The notes under the pieces: generated by a model
The model's input: only the letters and a program-made list of their open reading frames with translations
What the model was told of the DNA's origin: nothing
The model's database searches: none
Shown: piece after piece, positions 5,165 to 10,594 of the stretch
Numbering within the stretch: the first letter of the stretch is position 1
Layout of the letters: each line of letters starts with the position of its first letter
Source of the DNA: Candidatus Woesearchaeota archaeon
Lineage (GTDB): Archaea > Nanobdellota > Nanobdellia > Woesearchaeales > UBA10216
NCBI GenBank assembly: GCA_013331515.1
Contig: DUGG01000056.1
Span: forward strand, 1-10,594
Reading direction: 5' to 3'
Length of the DNA: 10,594 bases
Translations under genes and position numbers: made by a program

Positions 5165-5890
5165 TCAGAAGGTAAATCTTTCTTCATTGGTAGTTTGCAA
5201 GCCAGGGGTGACCTTTGTCATCCTGAATGCATCTCCCTCCTGTTCTGCCCTGTAGAAGCCCTCATGGCTAATGAGAATGTACGGGACCCTTTCGTTCGGG
5301 AACTGGTCTCCCAGCAGGCATTTCAATATTGCCCGGTTAACCCCCTGATGGCCAACTATGCACACAGAATCAAAAGCATGCCGCCTGATTATGTCATCAA
5401 CCGGTCCCTTCACCCTCGCAACAAGATCACTATAGCTCTCACCGCGCCCATTATCCCGAGGGTCGCGTGGAATCCCGAATCCCCACTTGTCTTTAGTCCG
5501 CTGTTCCAGAACAACAGGAAAATTTGAGGCTATCTCAGAATCGGTGCTGCCTTCGAAAACGCCTATGTCAAGCTCTGTGAATCTATCTACCTGGAACACC
5601 TGTGGCAGACTGGGGTTATACCTCACCATTTCATCCCTGATAATCCTAGCTGTTGAAACAGCCCTTTTTAACGGTGATGAATAGATTGCCGCAATCCCCT
5701 GCAACCGGAGCATATCCGCCAGCGTCCTTGCCTGCCTCATTCCTTCGTCTGTAAGATCCTCATCAGCTTTTTGGCCAATGTGCCTGCCATCAATGCCTGA
5801 TTGAGTGATGCCATGACGTACAAGGTAAATCACAGTCAAATTCCCGTCTCCGTCAGGACGTAAAATGGCTTCCTTTAAGAAGTTTGCCAT
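5165..5890 (-). CDS. Histidine phosphatase superfamily protein (phosphoglycerate-mutase-like)
   Basis: A 241-residue phosphohydrolase of the branch that uses a phosphohistidine intermediate. Visible motifs: YLVRHGITQSG with nucleophile His26, SSPLKRAVSTA with the phosphate-pocket Arg76, FTELDIGVFEG (104-114) carrying the family Glu, GESYSDLVARV, and CIVGHQGVNRA with the second His181. The fold is complete and slightly longer than average because of about 20 extra residues before the first strand. The first 17-19 residues may be untranslated: a TTG at 5839 has a GGAG 9 bases before it, and a GTG lies at 5833. The ATG at 5890 lacks a ribosome-binding site. Substrate cannot be read from sequence; sugar phosphates or nucleotides are both usual. 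The C-terminal 40 residues are specific to this protein. Stop TGA at 5165-5167. Confidence 0.9.
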   Translation of the reverse strand: MANFLKEAILRPDGDGNLTVIYLVRHGITQSGIDGRHIGQKADEDLTDEGMRQARTLADMLRLQGIAAIYSSPLKRAVSTARIIRDEMVRYNPSLPQVFQVDRFTELDIGVFEGSTDSEIASNFPVVLEQRTKDKWGFGIPRDPRDNGRGESYSDLVARVKGPVDDIIRRHAFDSVCIVGHQGVNRAILKCLLGDQFPNERVPYILISHEGFYRAEQEGDAFRMTKVTPGLQTTNEERFTF

Positions 5891-5916
5891 TTAAAAGGGG
5901 TTATGATCAAGGACAG

Positions 5917-5952
5917 AAATGAAAATCCCAACCGCCGCAAGCGGCGGGGTAT
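5917..5952 (+). repeat. Dispersed hairpin repeat, family 1, copy 1
   Basis: AAATGAAAATCCCAACCGC leads into the stem CCGCCGC (5932-5938) / GCGGCGG (5941-5947), followed by GGTAT. Copy 2 at 7859-7896 has the same flanks, and its stem stays paired although two stem bases differ. The form, a short GC hairpin with fixed asymmetric flanks, resembles IS200/IS605-type ends or REP-like repeats. It is the left edge of the hairpin array. A TATA-like TTTAAAAG (5890-5897) lies about 25 bases upstream. Confidence 0.65.
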
Positions 5953-6220
5953 CGGTTAGTCAATCGAAAACCGACCACCGCTGGTTAGAGACCGGCGGCA
6001 CAATCCCGCTTATGCGGGATGTGCAATCGGCTGCTGCCGATTTGGGTTCCGCAATGTATCCACCAATCATAGATTGGTGGAAAACTGATATTATGGGCAA
6101 TAACATTAATAATCGTATACCTAGCTGTTATTGCCTAATAGCAAAGGGCATATTGCATGCTCAACTTTAACGAGATTTGCTATTACTATTGGCACGCGAT
6201 TATTAATCTCCGTCGCTATA

Positions 6221-6274
6221 ATGAAGCTGGTGTGCGAACCCGCTGGTGGGGACACCAGCGGAATGCACGCATTC
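6221..6274 (+). repeat. Dispersed structured repeat, family 2, copy B
   Basis: ATGAAGCTGGTGTGCGAACC is followed by a 9-base stem CCGCTGGTG/CACCAGCGG with a GGGA loop, then AATGCACGCATTC. It matches copy A (222-273, minus strand) in both outer arms. GTGTGC (6230-6235) pairs with GCACGC (6265-6270) around the core. It ends at the stop codon of the minus-strand regulator gene, so on that strand it would form a structured 3' end. Confidence 0.6.
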
Positions 6275-7193
6275 AAAGCTTCAGAACCAGGAGTGCATCA
6301 ACCATGCCAAAAACCTGCTGCGCGAGGACTATTGAATGATGGACGAGCCAGAACTCTGCATAATTCGGCTCCTTCTTAATCAGGGTGTGGGCATCTGCCA
6401 CAACAGAATTCCTTGTTTCCCTGATAAGGACAACCCTGCCAGGATCGAACTTGTAAAAAATCTCCGCATAAAGAGGAACAAGCTGGTTGGCTCGCTTGAA
6501 CAGTTCAAGAACGTCCTTCCTGAGCTTTGTCCGCTCCTTCTCAATCTTTGAGAAATGCTGGCAAATGTATTTGTATTGATCACCCAGCTGCTCCAGGCTT
6601 TCGATTATCAGGTATAATGGGCCTATCTTGCAGAATTCCTCCGGAGCGCCAAGCTTGTTCAGGTACCTCATGCAGGTTGTTGTAAACCGGTTGTTTGCCT
6701 CCTCAAGAAAAGCCAGGTTTTTTAACAGGCCATAATTCTCCTTCTCGAATGCCGAGATGCACTCGTCACTCATCGTGTTGAGAAGCAAAAAAATCCTCCT
6801 GAGAACAGCGCCGAATTCACTGGGAACCCCACCTACATGCTTTATCAGGCAGTAATTCTCGCCCTGTTCCAACATTTCAAATCCAACGGTATCCTTTGCA
6901 AGGGCGCTGTGCAAAGTGCCGACAACAGATGAATTATCGTGATTGACTTTCAGCGAATCAATGCCGCGCTTATAAAAAGCGGAAATGCATCTTGGGATCA
7001 TGGCGCCCAGATTGCTGGCGTTTACCTCGGCTGCCTCAAATGGGGGCGAACTGTCAACGCTCACGACAATCCTTTCGCCGTCCTCCACGACATCAATCTC
7101 CTGGCCCCTCATAAGGTTGTGCTTCTTTGCCCACTTCCTTGGCAGGGAAACAAGCTGCGTTGAGCCGGCAATCTGGATTACCTTGCGTTTCAT
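6273..7193 (-). CDS. PhoU-domain regulator with N-terminal AbrB DNA-binding domain
   Basis: A 306-residue archaeal phosphate-regulator type. Residues 1-45 (KVIQIAGSTQLVSLPRKWAKKH then GQEIDVVEDGERIVV) form a SpoVT-AbrB swapped-hairpin DNA-binding domain. The rest is two PhoU-like helical bundles, with LEEANNRFTTTCMRYLNKLG (about 168-187) matching the first bundle's Asp/Glu-Asn-Arg core and a second helical repeat through residue 306. In archaea this fusion is thought to sense phosphate-transporter state and control transcription. No phosphate transporter genes lie in the window, so it is a stand-alone copy whose targets are unknown. ATG at 7193 with no clear ribosome-binding site; a weak TATA (7211-7220, minus) is about 23 bases upstream. 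AACTTTG-type repeats lie just beyond it. Stop TGA at 6273-6275. Confidence 0.88.
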   Translation of the reverse strand: MKRKVIQIAGSTQLVSLPRKWAKKHNLMRGQEIDVVEDGERIVVSVDSSPPFEAAEVNASNLGAMIPRCISAFYKRGIDSLKVNHDNSSVVGTLHSALAKDTVGFEMLEQGENYCLIKHVGGVPSEFGAVLRRIFLLLNTMSDECISAFEKENYGLLKNLAFLEEANNRFTTTCMRYLNKLGAPEEFCKIGPLYLIIESLEQLGDQYKYICQHFSKIEKERTKLRKDVLELFKRANQLVPLYAEIFYKFDPGRVVLIRETRNSVVADAHTLIKKEPNYAEFWLVHHSIVLAQQVFGMVDALLVLKL

Positions 7194-7210
7194 TTGAACC
7201 CATTCCCGAG

Positions 7211-7271
7211 TTAAAGTAAAGACAACTTTGACTATCCATGTTCCATGGCAAAGTTATCTAAGAGAACTTTG
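7211..7271. promoter_or_regulatory. Promoter region of the AbrB-PhoU gene with three AACTTTG repeats
   Basis: TTTACTTTAA (minus, 7211-7220) is a weak TATA at leaderless spacing from 7193. Upstream of it lie AACTTTG (7224-7230), its inverse CAAAGTT (7249-7255) and a further AACTTTG (7265-7271). Repeated half-sites next to a regulator gene suggest autoregulation, which is inference. Confidence 0.35.
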
Positions 7272-7417
7272 AACAAGAGTCACAAATTGGCAGTTATTCA
7301 AAATTCTCTAAAAAGCGGTTTATGAAAAATCGCTTCGGAAAAGCAAACCTGCGCTCTTATTTAAAGTTTTTCATTTTTTATGAAAGACTTATATTCTTTA
7401 TAAATTATAACCACAAA

Positions 7418-7427
7418 TTATATAAAA
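7418..7427 (+). promoter_or_regulatory. TATA box of the zinc-protein gene in an AT-rich block
   Basis: TTATATAAAA is the strongest of several TATA-like runs in the AT-rich stretch 7352-7430. It predicts a transcript start near 7450, just before the ATG at 7457. From 7194 to 7456 I see no gene. Confidence 0.45.
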
Positions 7428-7486
7428 ATGTTTTCATTACACCACATAACTGCCATATGGCTGAGAGAGGGGAGATTGGGGGTAAA

Positions 7487-7828
7487 ATGCACTCTGGAGC
7501 ATATTCAAGCAAACATGAATGCCTGCTGTGCGGGGACGTTATAACAAATCCGATCTGCTATACCTGCCTTGAATCAGAAGTCAAGGACTGGCTGGAAGAC
7601 AGAATGCCCCAGCTGGTACCTACAGTGAAGAAAACAGGAAGGATGTTTGCATCATACGCGCATCAGGGGACGAGGTGCATACTGTGCGGGGACAACATGA
7701 ACGTCTGCACGCACTGCTACTGCTATGAGGTAAACAAACTCTTCCAGAATTATCCGCGACTGGCCGAGGAGTTTGTTGAGTTTTTCAATTTTGAGCTTCG
7801 CGGAAGCAGCCGCGTTGCAGTAATCTAG
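7487..7828 (+). CDS. Zinc-binding protein with a duplicated CxxC...CxxC unit, about 113 residues
   Basis: Two similar units are visible, ECLLCGDVITNPICYTCLES (11-30) and RCILCGDNMNVCTHCYCYE (63-81), each with paired CxxC motifs (Cys12/15 and 24/27; Cys64/67 and 74/77), enough for two structural zinc sites. After each comes a helix with an aromatic/acidic pattern (VKDWLEDRMPQL; VNKLFQNYPRLAEEFVEFFNFEL). This is an internal duplication. I recall similar uncharacterised small proteins in DPANN archaea, but I know no function; nucleic-acid or protein binding is the usual guess. Start choice is open: ATG at 7487 follows a G-rich stretch, while ATG at 7457 (10 residues longer) lies closer to leaderless spacing from the TATA box. 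The open frame extends to 7322 but that part is AT-rich and not protein-like. Confidence 0.7.
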   Translation: MHSGAYSSKHECLLCGDVITNPICYTCLESEVKDWLEDRMPQLVPTVKKTGRMFASYAHQGTRCILCGDNMNVCTHCYCYEVNKLFQNYPRLAEEFVEFFNFELRGSSRVAVI

Positions 7829-7836
7829 AGAAATAC

Positions 7837-7927
7837 AACCAATTGCAAAACATTACACAAATGAAAAATCCCAACCGCGGCAGAGCTGCGGGGTATGAAC
7901 CCAATGAAGAAATCATCGCAATTGGTT
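7837..7927. repeat. 10-base inverted repeat enclosing hairpin copy 2
   Basis: AACCAATTGC (7837-7846) and GCAATTGGTT (7918-7927) are perfect inverse copies 71 bases apart, with the family 1 hairpin between them. The right arm runs into TTATATG (7926-7932), a possible TATA box, so it could be an operator half-site or the end of a small inserted element. Confidence 0.5.
7859..7896 (+). repeat. Dispersed hairpin repeat, family 1, copy 2
   Basis: AAATGAAAAATCCCAACCGC leads into stem CCGCGGC (7875-7881) / GCTGCGG (7885-7891), loop AGA, then GGTAT. Compared with copy 1, the fifth stem pair changes from C-G to G-T while pairing is kept. This argues that the fold matters. Confidence 0.65.
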
Positions 7928-7965
7928 ATATGAACGCAATGCCAAGCCCATATGGAGGTGATTGA
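7861..7965 (+). CDS. Possible 34-residue leader peptide
   Basis: ATG at 7861 opens a 34-codon frame, MKNPNRGRAAGYEPNEEIIA then IGYMNAMPSPYGGD, ending in TGA one base before the ATG of the 49-residue gene. That tight spacing resembles translational coupling. Against it, the first third is made of the family 1 hairpin repeat and no good TATA or ribosome-binding site precedes it. It may be chance. Confidence 0.25.
   Translation: MKNPNRGRAAGYEPNEEIIAIGYMNAMPSPYGGD
7954..7961 (+). promoter_or_regulatory. Shine-Dalgarno site of the 49-residue gene
   Basis: GGAGGTGA is a near-perfect anti-16S match ending 5 bases before the ATG at 7967. This is what makes the very short gene credible. Confidence 0.65.
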
Positions 7966-7966
7966 A

Positions 7967-8116
7967 ATGAAAAGCCAGCCATGGCATGCCGACATTGGGA
8001 AGGACAGCCTTGAACTCCTGGTTGTCGAGGTTGAGGAACTTGAAAACGACGAGATTTCGACGAGGGAAGCCGGCTTCCTGAACGGATACGAGCTGGAGGA
8101 GCCTTTTTTTAAATAA
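7967..8116 (+). CDS. Small acidic protein, 49 residues, unknown function
   Basis: ATG at 7967, TAA at 8114-8116. The sequence MKSQPWHADIGKDSLELLVV continues with EVEELENDEISTREAGFLNG and ends YELEEPFFK. It is strongly acidic and probably helical. The segment STREAGFLNGYE resembles an E-x-GF-x2-GY tail that I recall in many small archaeal proteins of unknown role; this is a weak, memory-based similarity. A strong Shine-Dalgarno and good codon content support translation. TTATATG at 7926-7932 may be the promoter, though its spacing leaves almost no leader before the Shine-Dalgarno. Its 3' end carries a run of seven T (8104-8110), likely also serving termination. It is convergent with the ROK gene 14 bases on. 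Confidence 0.6.
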   Translation: MKSQPWHADIGKDSLELLVVEVEELENDEISTREAGFLNGYELEEPFFK

Positions 8117-8130
8117 AAGATGCTGAGAAG

Positions 8131-9087
8131 CTACCCATTAAGCGCGAGTGATGCAGCTCCCAGCACTCCGGCATCGTCTCCAAGCCGGTTTCTTATTATT
8201 TTAACCCCGCGAAAAAGGGCGGGATAAGCGTACTTTCCGGCAGCAGCCGCAATCCTTTTGTAAAACGCAGGCGGAAGGTTGCTCACCCCTCCCCCAAGGA
8301 CGATTACCTCCGGGTTGAACGTGTTGATTAAGCCGGCAATGGCAATGCCAAACTTCTCATAAGTTTCTACCATCACCCTTCCGGCAACCGCGTCCCTGCC
8401 CGCTTCAGCCGCTGCAAAAATTGCGGCGGGGCCAGTGCCGCGCATCTTCCCGCCAGCAGCAATGTACCTCATCACAATGTGCTTCCCGGAACACCAGGAC
8501 TCAAAATGGCCAAACTGCCCGCACCCGCACCTAGGCCCGGCAGGGTCTATGGTGACATGGCCTATGTGGCCAGCCCCGCCATTCCTGCCGCGATAGACCC
8601 TTCCATCAAGGACAAGGCCTCCGCCTATTCCCGTACCAACAATCACGCCAATGGCGCTTTTGAAGCCACGCGCCGCACCCCACATTGACTCTGCAAGGAC
8701 AAAGCAGATACTGTCATTCTCAACGTGCAAACTGGAGTTTATGCCTTTTTCCCGCAGCTGCTCCTGCAAAACATTGCGAAGCTGGACGCCCTTCAACGCA
8801 GGAATATTGGGAACCATCTCCATCCGCCCGTTTCTCAGGAAACCGGAAGTGCCAATGCCAATGCCGCCAAGCCTGAAGCCATTAACGTTTTCTTTTCCGT
8901 AACTGTAAAGCCAGGCGACAGCATCAACAATATTGCCAATGGTTTTTTCCCTTGAAGAAGGATGAGTTTGCAGCCTGACTTTCCTCACAACTTTTGGAAT
9001 TGAACCATGATAAGCCGCTCTTGCAAGAACCCCTTCAATCTTGGTGCCGCCGACATCAAGGCCGATAACGTAAGCCAACCCAATCAC
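8131..9087 (-). CDS. ROK-family sugar kinase (glucokinase-like)
   Basis: A 318-residue ATP-dependent sugar kinase, probably phosphorylating glucose or a related hexose in the cytoplasm. Motifs in order: YVIGLDVGGTKIEG (6-19) binds ATP phosphate; GIGIGTSGFL; HVENDSICFVLAE (121-133) with catalytic Asp125; VGTGIGGGLVLDGRVYRG (150-167); GGAGHIGHVTID (170-181); and the zinc loop CGCGQFGHFESWCSG (187-201). Two deviations stand out. The usual sugar-binding Glu of GExGH is His174, and the third zinc Cys of CxCGxxGCxE is His194. The second change I recall in other archaeal ROK proteins. The start is a GTG that overlaps the aldolase stop in GTGA (9084-9087), showing translational coupling. It is the last gene of the three-gene operon; stop TAG at 8131-8133. 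Substrate is not proven. Confidence 0.9.
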   Translation of the reverse strand: MIGLAYVIGLDVGGTKIEGVLARAAYHGSIPKVVRKVRLQTHPSSREKTIGNIVDAVAWLYSYGKENVNGFRLGGIGIGTSGFLRNGRMEMVPNIPALKGVQLRNVLQEQLREKGINSSLHVENDSICFVLAESMWGAARGFKSAIGVIVGTGIGGGLVLDGRVYRGRNGGAGHIGHVTIDPAGPRCGCGQFGHFESWCSGKHIVMRYIAAGGKMRGTGPAAIFAAAEAGRDAVAGRVMVETYEKFGIAIAGLINTFNPEVIVLGGGVSNLPPAFYKRIAAAAGKYAYPALFRGVKIIRNRLGDDAGVLGAASLALNG

Positions 9088-9998
9088 ACCTTACCATCGC
9101 TTCCCAGGACTTCAATCCTGCGCATGACGACCGCCTTCATGGCCTCAACGGCAGGAGAGAGCACTTCACGGGGGTCATACGCTGATGGGTTGCCGTGCAG
9201 GAATTTCCTTACTGCCGCAATGAAAGCAAGGCGCAAGTCCGTGTCCTCGTTAACCTTGCATATGCCAAGCTTAACTGCTTTTCTTATCTGGGATTCAGGA
9301 ACGCCCCTTGCGCCTGAGATTTCAGCACCGTAGCGGTTGGCGGCCGCAACAAGGGAAGGCGGAACAGAAGACGCCCCGTGAAGAACAAGCGGAACTTCCA
9401 AAACAGAGGCGATTTCCTTCAGCCTTTGCAAATCAAGCATTGGGATGCCCCTGAACTTGTAAGCGCCATGAGAAGACCCGATGGCAACGGCAAGGGAATC
9501 CACTTTTGTCAATTTAACGAATTTGGCAGCCGCTGCCGGGTCAGTATAACTGTGCCTCGCTGAAAAGACATCATCCTCCCCGCCTTTCAGCCGGCCCAAT
9601 TCAGCCTCAACAGAAACCCTCCTGGCCTTTGCCGCCGCAACGACTTTCCTCGTGAGAGCGGCATTCTGCCGAAAGGGGAGCGCGGAGCCGTCAATCATCA
9701 CTGACGAAAATCCAAAGCCGATGCATTCCCTGGCGAGTTCCACGCTGGGACCATGGTCAAGGTGGACGGCAACAGGCACAGGAACCTTCTTTGCAAAAGC
9801 CAGGGCGAGCCCGGCAAGCTCAAACCCGCCGTATTTCAATGCGCCGCCTGACATCTGTAGGAATATTGGGGCAGACAACTCAATGGCGGCAGAAACAATT
9901 GCCTTGGTGGCCTCAAGGTTGTTAGTGTTAAAGGCGCCAACAGCATAGCATTCCCGCCTTGCCTTTGACAACAACAGCTTTCCTGAAGCAAGCACCAC
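9084..9998 (-). CDS. fba: Class II fructose-bisphosphate aldolase
   Basis: A zinc-dependent aldolase that reversibly splits fructose 1,6-bisphosphate into dihydroxyacetone phosphate and glyceraldehyde 3-phosphate. The 304 residues fit the shorter class II subgroup. Key sites: GAFNTNNLEA (21-30), VHLDHG (78-83) with catalytic Asp81 and zinc His82, MIDGSALPF (101-109), EAELGRLKGGEDDV (131-144), AIGSSHGAYK with zinc His177, LHGASSVP with zinc His207, and GICKVNEDTDLR (245-256) for phosphate binding. A tagatose-bisphosphate aldolase is a close alternative. Most archaea use an unrelated class I or bifunctional enzyme, so a bacterial source is likely. The start is GTG at 9998, one base after the kinase stop, with GAGGAGG 9-10 bases upstream inside the kinase gene. 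The end overlaps the ROK start by four bases. Confidence 0.93.
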   Translation of the reverse strand: MVLASGKLLLSKARRECYAVGAFNTNNLEATKAIVSAAIELSAPIFLQMSGGALKYGGFELAGLALAFAKKVPVPVAVHLDHGPSVELARECIGFGFSSVMIDGSALPFRQNAALTRKVVAAAKARRVSVEAELGRLKGGEDDVFSARHSYTDPAAAAKFVKLTKVDSLAVAIGSSHGAYKFRGIPMLDLQRLKEIASVLEVPLVLHGASSVPPSLVAAANRYGAEISGARGVPESQIRKAVKLGICKVNEDTDLRLAFIAAVRKFLHGNPSAYDPREVLSPAVEAMKAVVMRRIEVLGSDGKV

Positions 9999-9999
9999 G

Positions 10000-10594
10000 C
10001 TAAACCCTCCTCACAGCAAGCAAATGCCGATGCTTCCTGAAAAAAGCATCAAATTTTTCAGAGCCCATTGGAAAATGCGCCCCTTCATGGCTAAGCTTTA
10101 CCGCAGCTGCGGCAGCAGCAACCTTAAGAGCCTCCTGGACTGTCCTGCCAGAGTAATAAGAGTAAGCAAAGGCGCCGCTAAAAGCATCACCGGCGCCAGT
10201 TGCATCCCTGACCTTCACAGGCAACGCATTGACATGGTACGCCTCTTTCCCCTTCACTGCCGCATATGCCCCATCCACATCTTTCATCACAACATTAACC
10301 ATTCCTGGGAGGGCGCGCAAAATTTCCATGATGCTAGTCTTGCCGGTATAATAGCAGCCCTCTTCATAGTTGACAATCACCATGCCAAAGGACGGCCTTA
10401 ATTTCCGAATCCTTGGCATCCAGCCATGGAGCATTGTGATGCTAGGGGCGAAAATGACCGGCTTGTGGTGCTTCCTTGAAATTAAAAGAATCCGCTCAAA
10501 TAGCCTGTAGTTAGAATCTGAAACAAGCGACGCCATAAAGACGCACCCTGAATCCCGGATATCCGCTTCTGAAATGTCTGACGGGCCAAGGGCG
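10000..10594 (-). CDS. PfkB-family carbohydrate kinase (C-terminal part, runs off the window)
   Basis: The open frame continues without a stop to the right edge (first visible residues ALGPSDISEADIRDSGCVF), so the Met at 10536 is not the real start. It is a ribokinase-fold sugar kinase: a VVMKDVDGAY strand near the nucleotide site, then VRDATGAGDAFSGAFAYSYY with the family signature DxTGAGD carrying the anion hole and the catalytic Asp. VNYEEG corresponds to the N-x2-E metal-binding segment. The protein ends HRHLLAVRRV with TAG at 10000-10002. Because the aldolase follows directly and a sugar kinase is third, a phosphofructokinase role is the natural guess, but PfkB kinases act on many sugars and nucleosides and the substrate-binding N-terminus is not visible. 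Confidence 0.88.
   Translation of the reverse strand, partial: ALGPSDISEADIRDSGCVFMASLVSDSNYRLFERILLISRKHHKPVIFAPSITMLHGWMPRIRKLRPSFGMVIVNYEEGCYYTGKTSIMEILRALPGMVNVVMKDVDGAYAAVKGKEAYHVNALPVKVRDATGAGDAFSGAFAYSYYSGRTVQEALKVAAAAAAVKLSHEGAHFPMGSEKFDAFFRKHRHLLAVRRV

Larger units (their letters stand above)
5917..6282. other. Hairpin array filling the gene-free interval
   Basis: This is the only gene-free stretch over 300 bases (5891-6272). It holds consecutive stems: 5932-5947; TCGGTT/AACCGA 5952-5974; CCGCTGGT/ACCGGCGG 5978-5998 (one G-T pair); ATCCCGC/GCGGGAT 6003-6020; AATCGGC/GCCGATT 6025-6042; TCCACCAATC/GATTGGTGGA 6059-6081; GGCAATAAC/GTTATTGCC 6096-6135; TAATAGCAAA/TTTGCTATTA 6136-6185; and a nested stem 6223-6282 with core CCGCTGGTG/CACCAGCGG 6240-6261. 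All other stems are perfect. Family 1 lies at the left end and family 2 at the right, so it may be a short non-autonomous mobile element or a structured RNA. The last stem overlaps the end of the AbrB-PhoU gene. Confidence 0.65.

Noticed and set aside
5919..6170. An 83-codon plus-strand frame starting in the family 1 hairpin
   Set aside because: The sequence is a chain of inverted repeats, the family 1 copies differ by one A and so are in different frames, and the product has no domain-like pattern.
5917..6282. RNase P RNA, SRP RNA or tRNA as an explanation for the hairpins
   Set aside because: I found no GAGGAAAGTC-type core, no SRP GGAAG/GGAGCA loop motifs and no T-arm GGTTCGA in a cloverleaf on either strand.
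7322..7456. N-terminal extension of the zinc protein
   Set aside because: It is AT-rich promoter DNA with several TATA-like runs, and its translation is Phe/Asn/Lys-rich without family similarity.
10000..10536. Treating the PfkB kinase as a complete 178-residue gene
   Set aside because: The frame stays open to the window edge and the N-terminal sugar-binding half of the family is missing, so it is partial.
1..10594. CRISPR array
   Set aside because: No regularly spaced direct repeats were seen; the repeats present are dispersed or inverted.

Overview
The window looks archaeal, most likely from a DPANN-type lineage. Several genes have a TATA-like box about 26-29 bases before the start codon, with little or no room for a leader (starts near 184-, 440+, 1169-, 1600-, 1694+). 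It also carries archaeal protein types: a DUF357-like protein, an AbrB-PhoU fusion regulator, small CxxC zinc proteins and small membrane proteins. Against this background, metK (S-adenosylmethionine synthetase) and the class II fructose-bisphosphate aldolase are of the bacterial type. The phylum is an inference; nothing here fixes it.

Layout. 1-184 (-): start of a DUF357-like gene. 185-1170: a disturbed region with a small tyrosine-phosphatase-like gene (+), two small minus-strand genes separated by one in-frame TGA, an orphan C-terminal coding fragment, and a near-identical 23-base direct repeat bracketing about 590 bases. 1355-2191: two divergent membrane-protein genes sharing a promoter region. 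2287-3432: metK, with a palindrome touching its TATA box. 3433-3672: an intergenic stretch whose inverted repeats begin where a TATA box predicts a transcript start, a candidate small RNA. 3673-5148: a 491-residue protein with a possible degenerate kinase fold. 5165-5890 (-): a histidine phosphatase. 5891-6272: the only gene-free stretch longer than 300 bases, packed with hairpins and carrying two dispersed repeat types. 6273-7193 (-): AbrB-PhoU regulator. 7487-8116 (+): a duplicated-CxxC zinc protein and one or two very small genes. 8131-10594 (-): a tight operon of PfkB kinase, class II aldolase and ROK sugar kinase, which fits sugar phosphorylation and aldol cleavage in upper glycolysis or gluconeogenesis.

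The most unusual content is non-coding. Two structured repeat families each occur twice. One member of each family bounds the 5917-6274 hairpin array, so that interval may be a small non-autonomous element (IS200/IS605-like or similar) or a structured RNA gene. The repeat-flanked 346-957 interval, which sits in the 3' end of a gene, is the second notable structure. No tRNA, rRNA, CRISPR array or intact transposase was seen.
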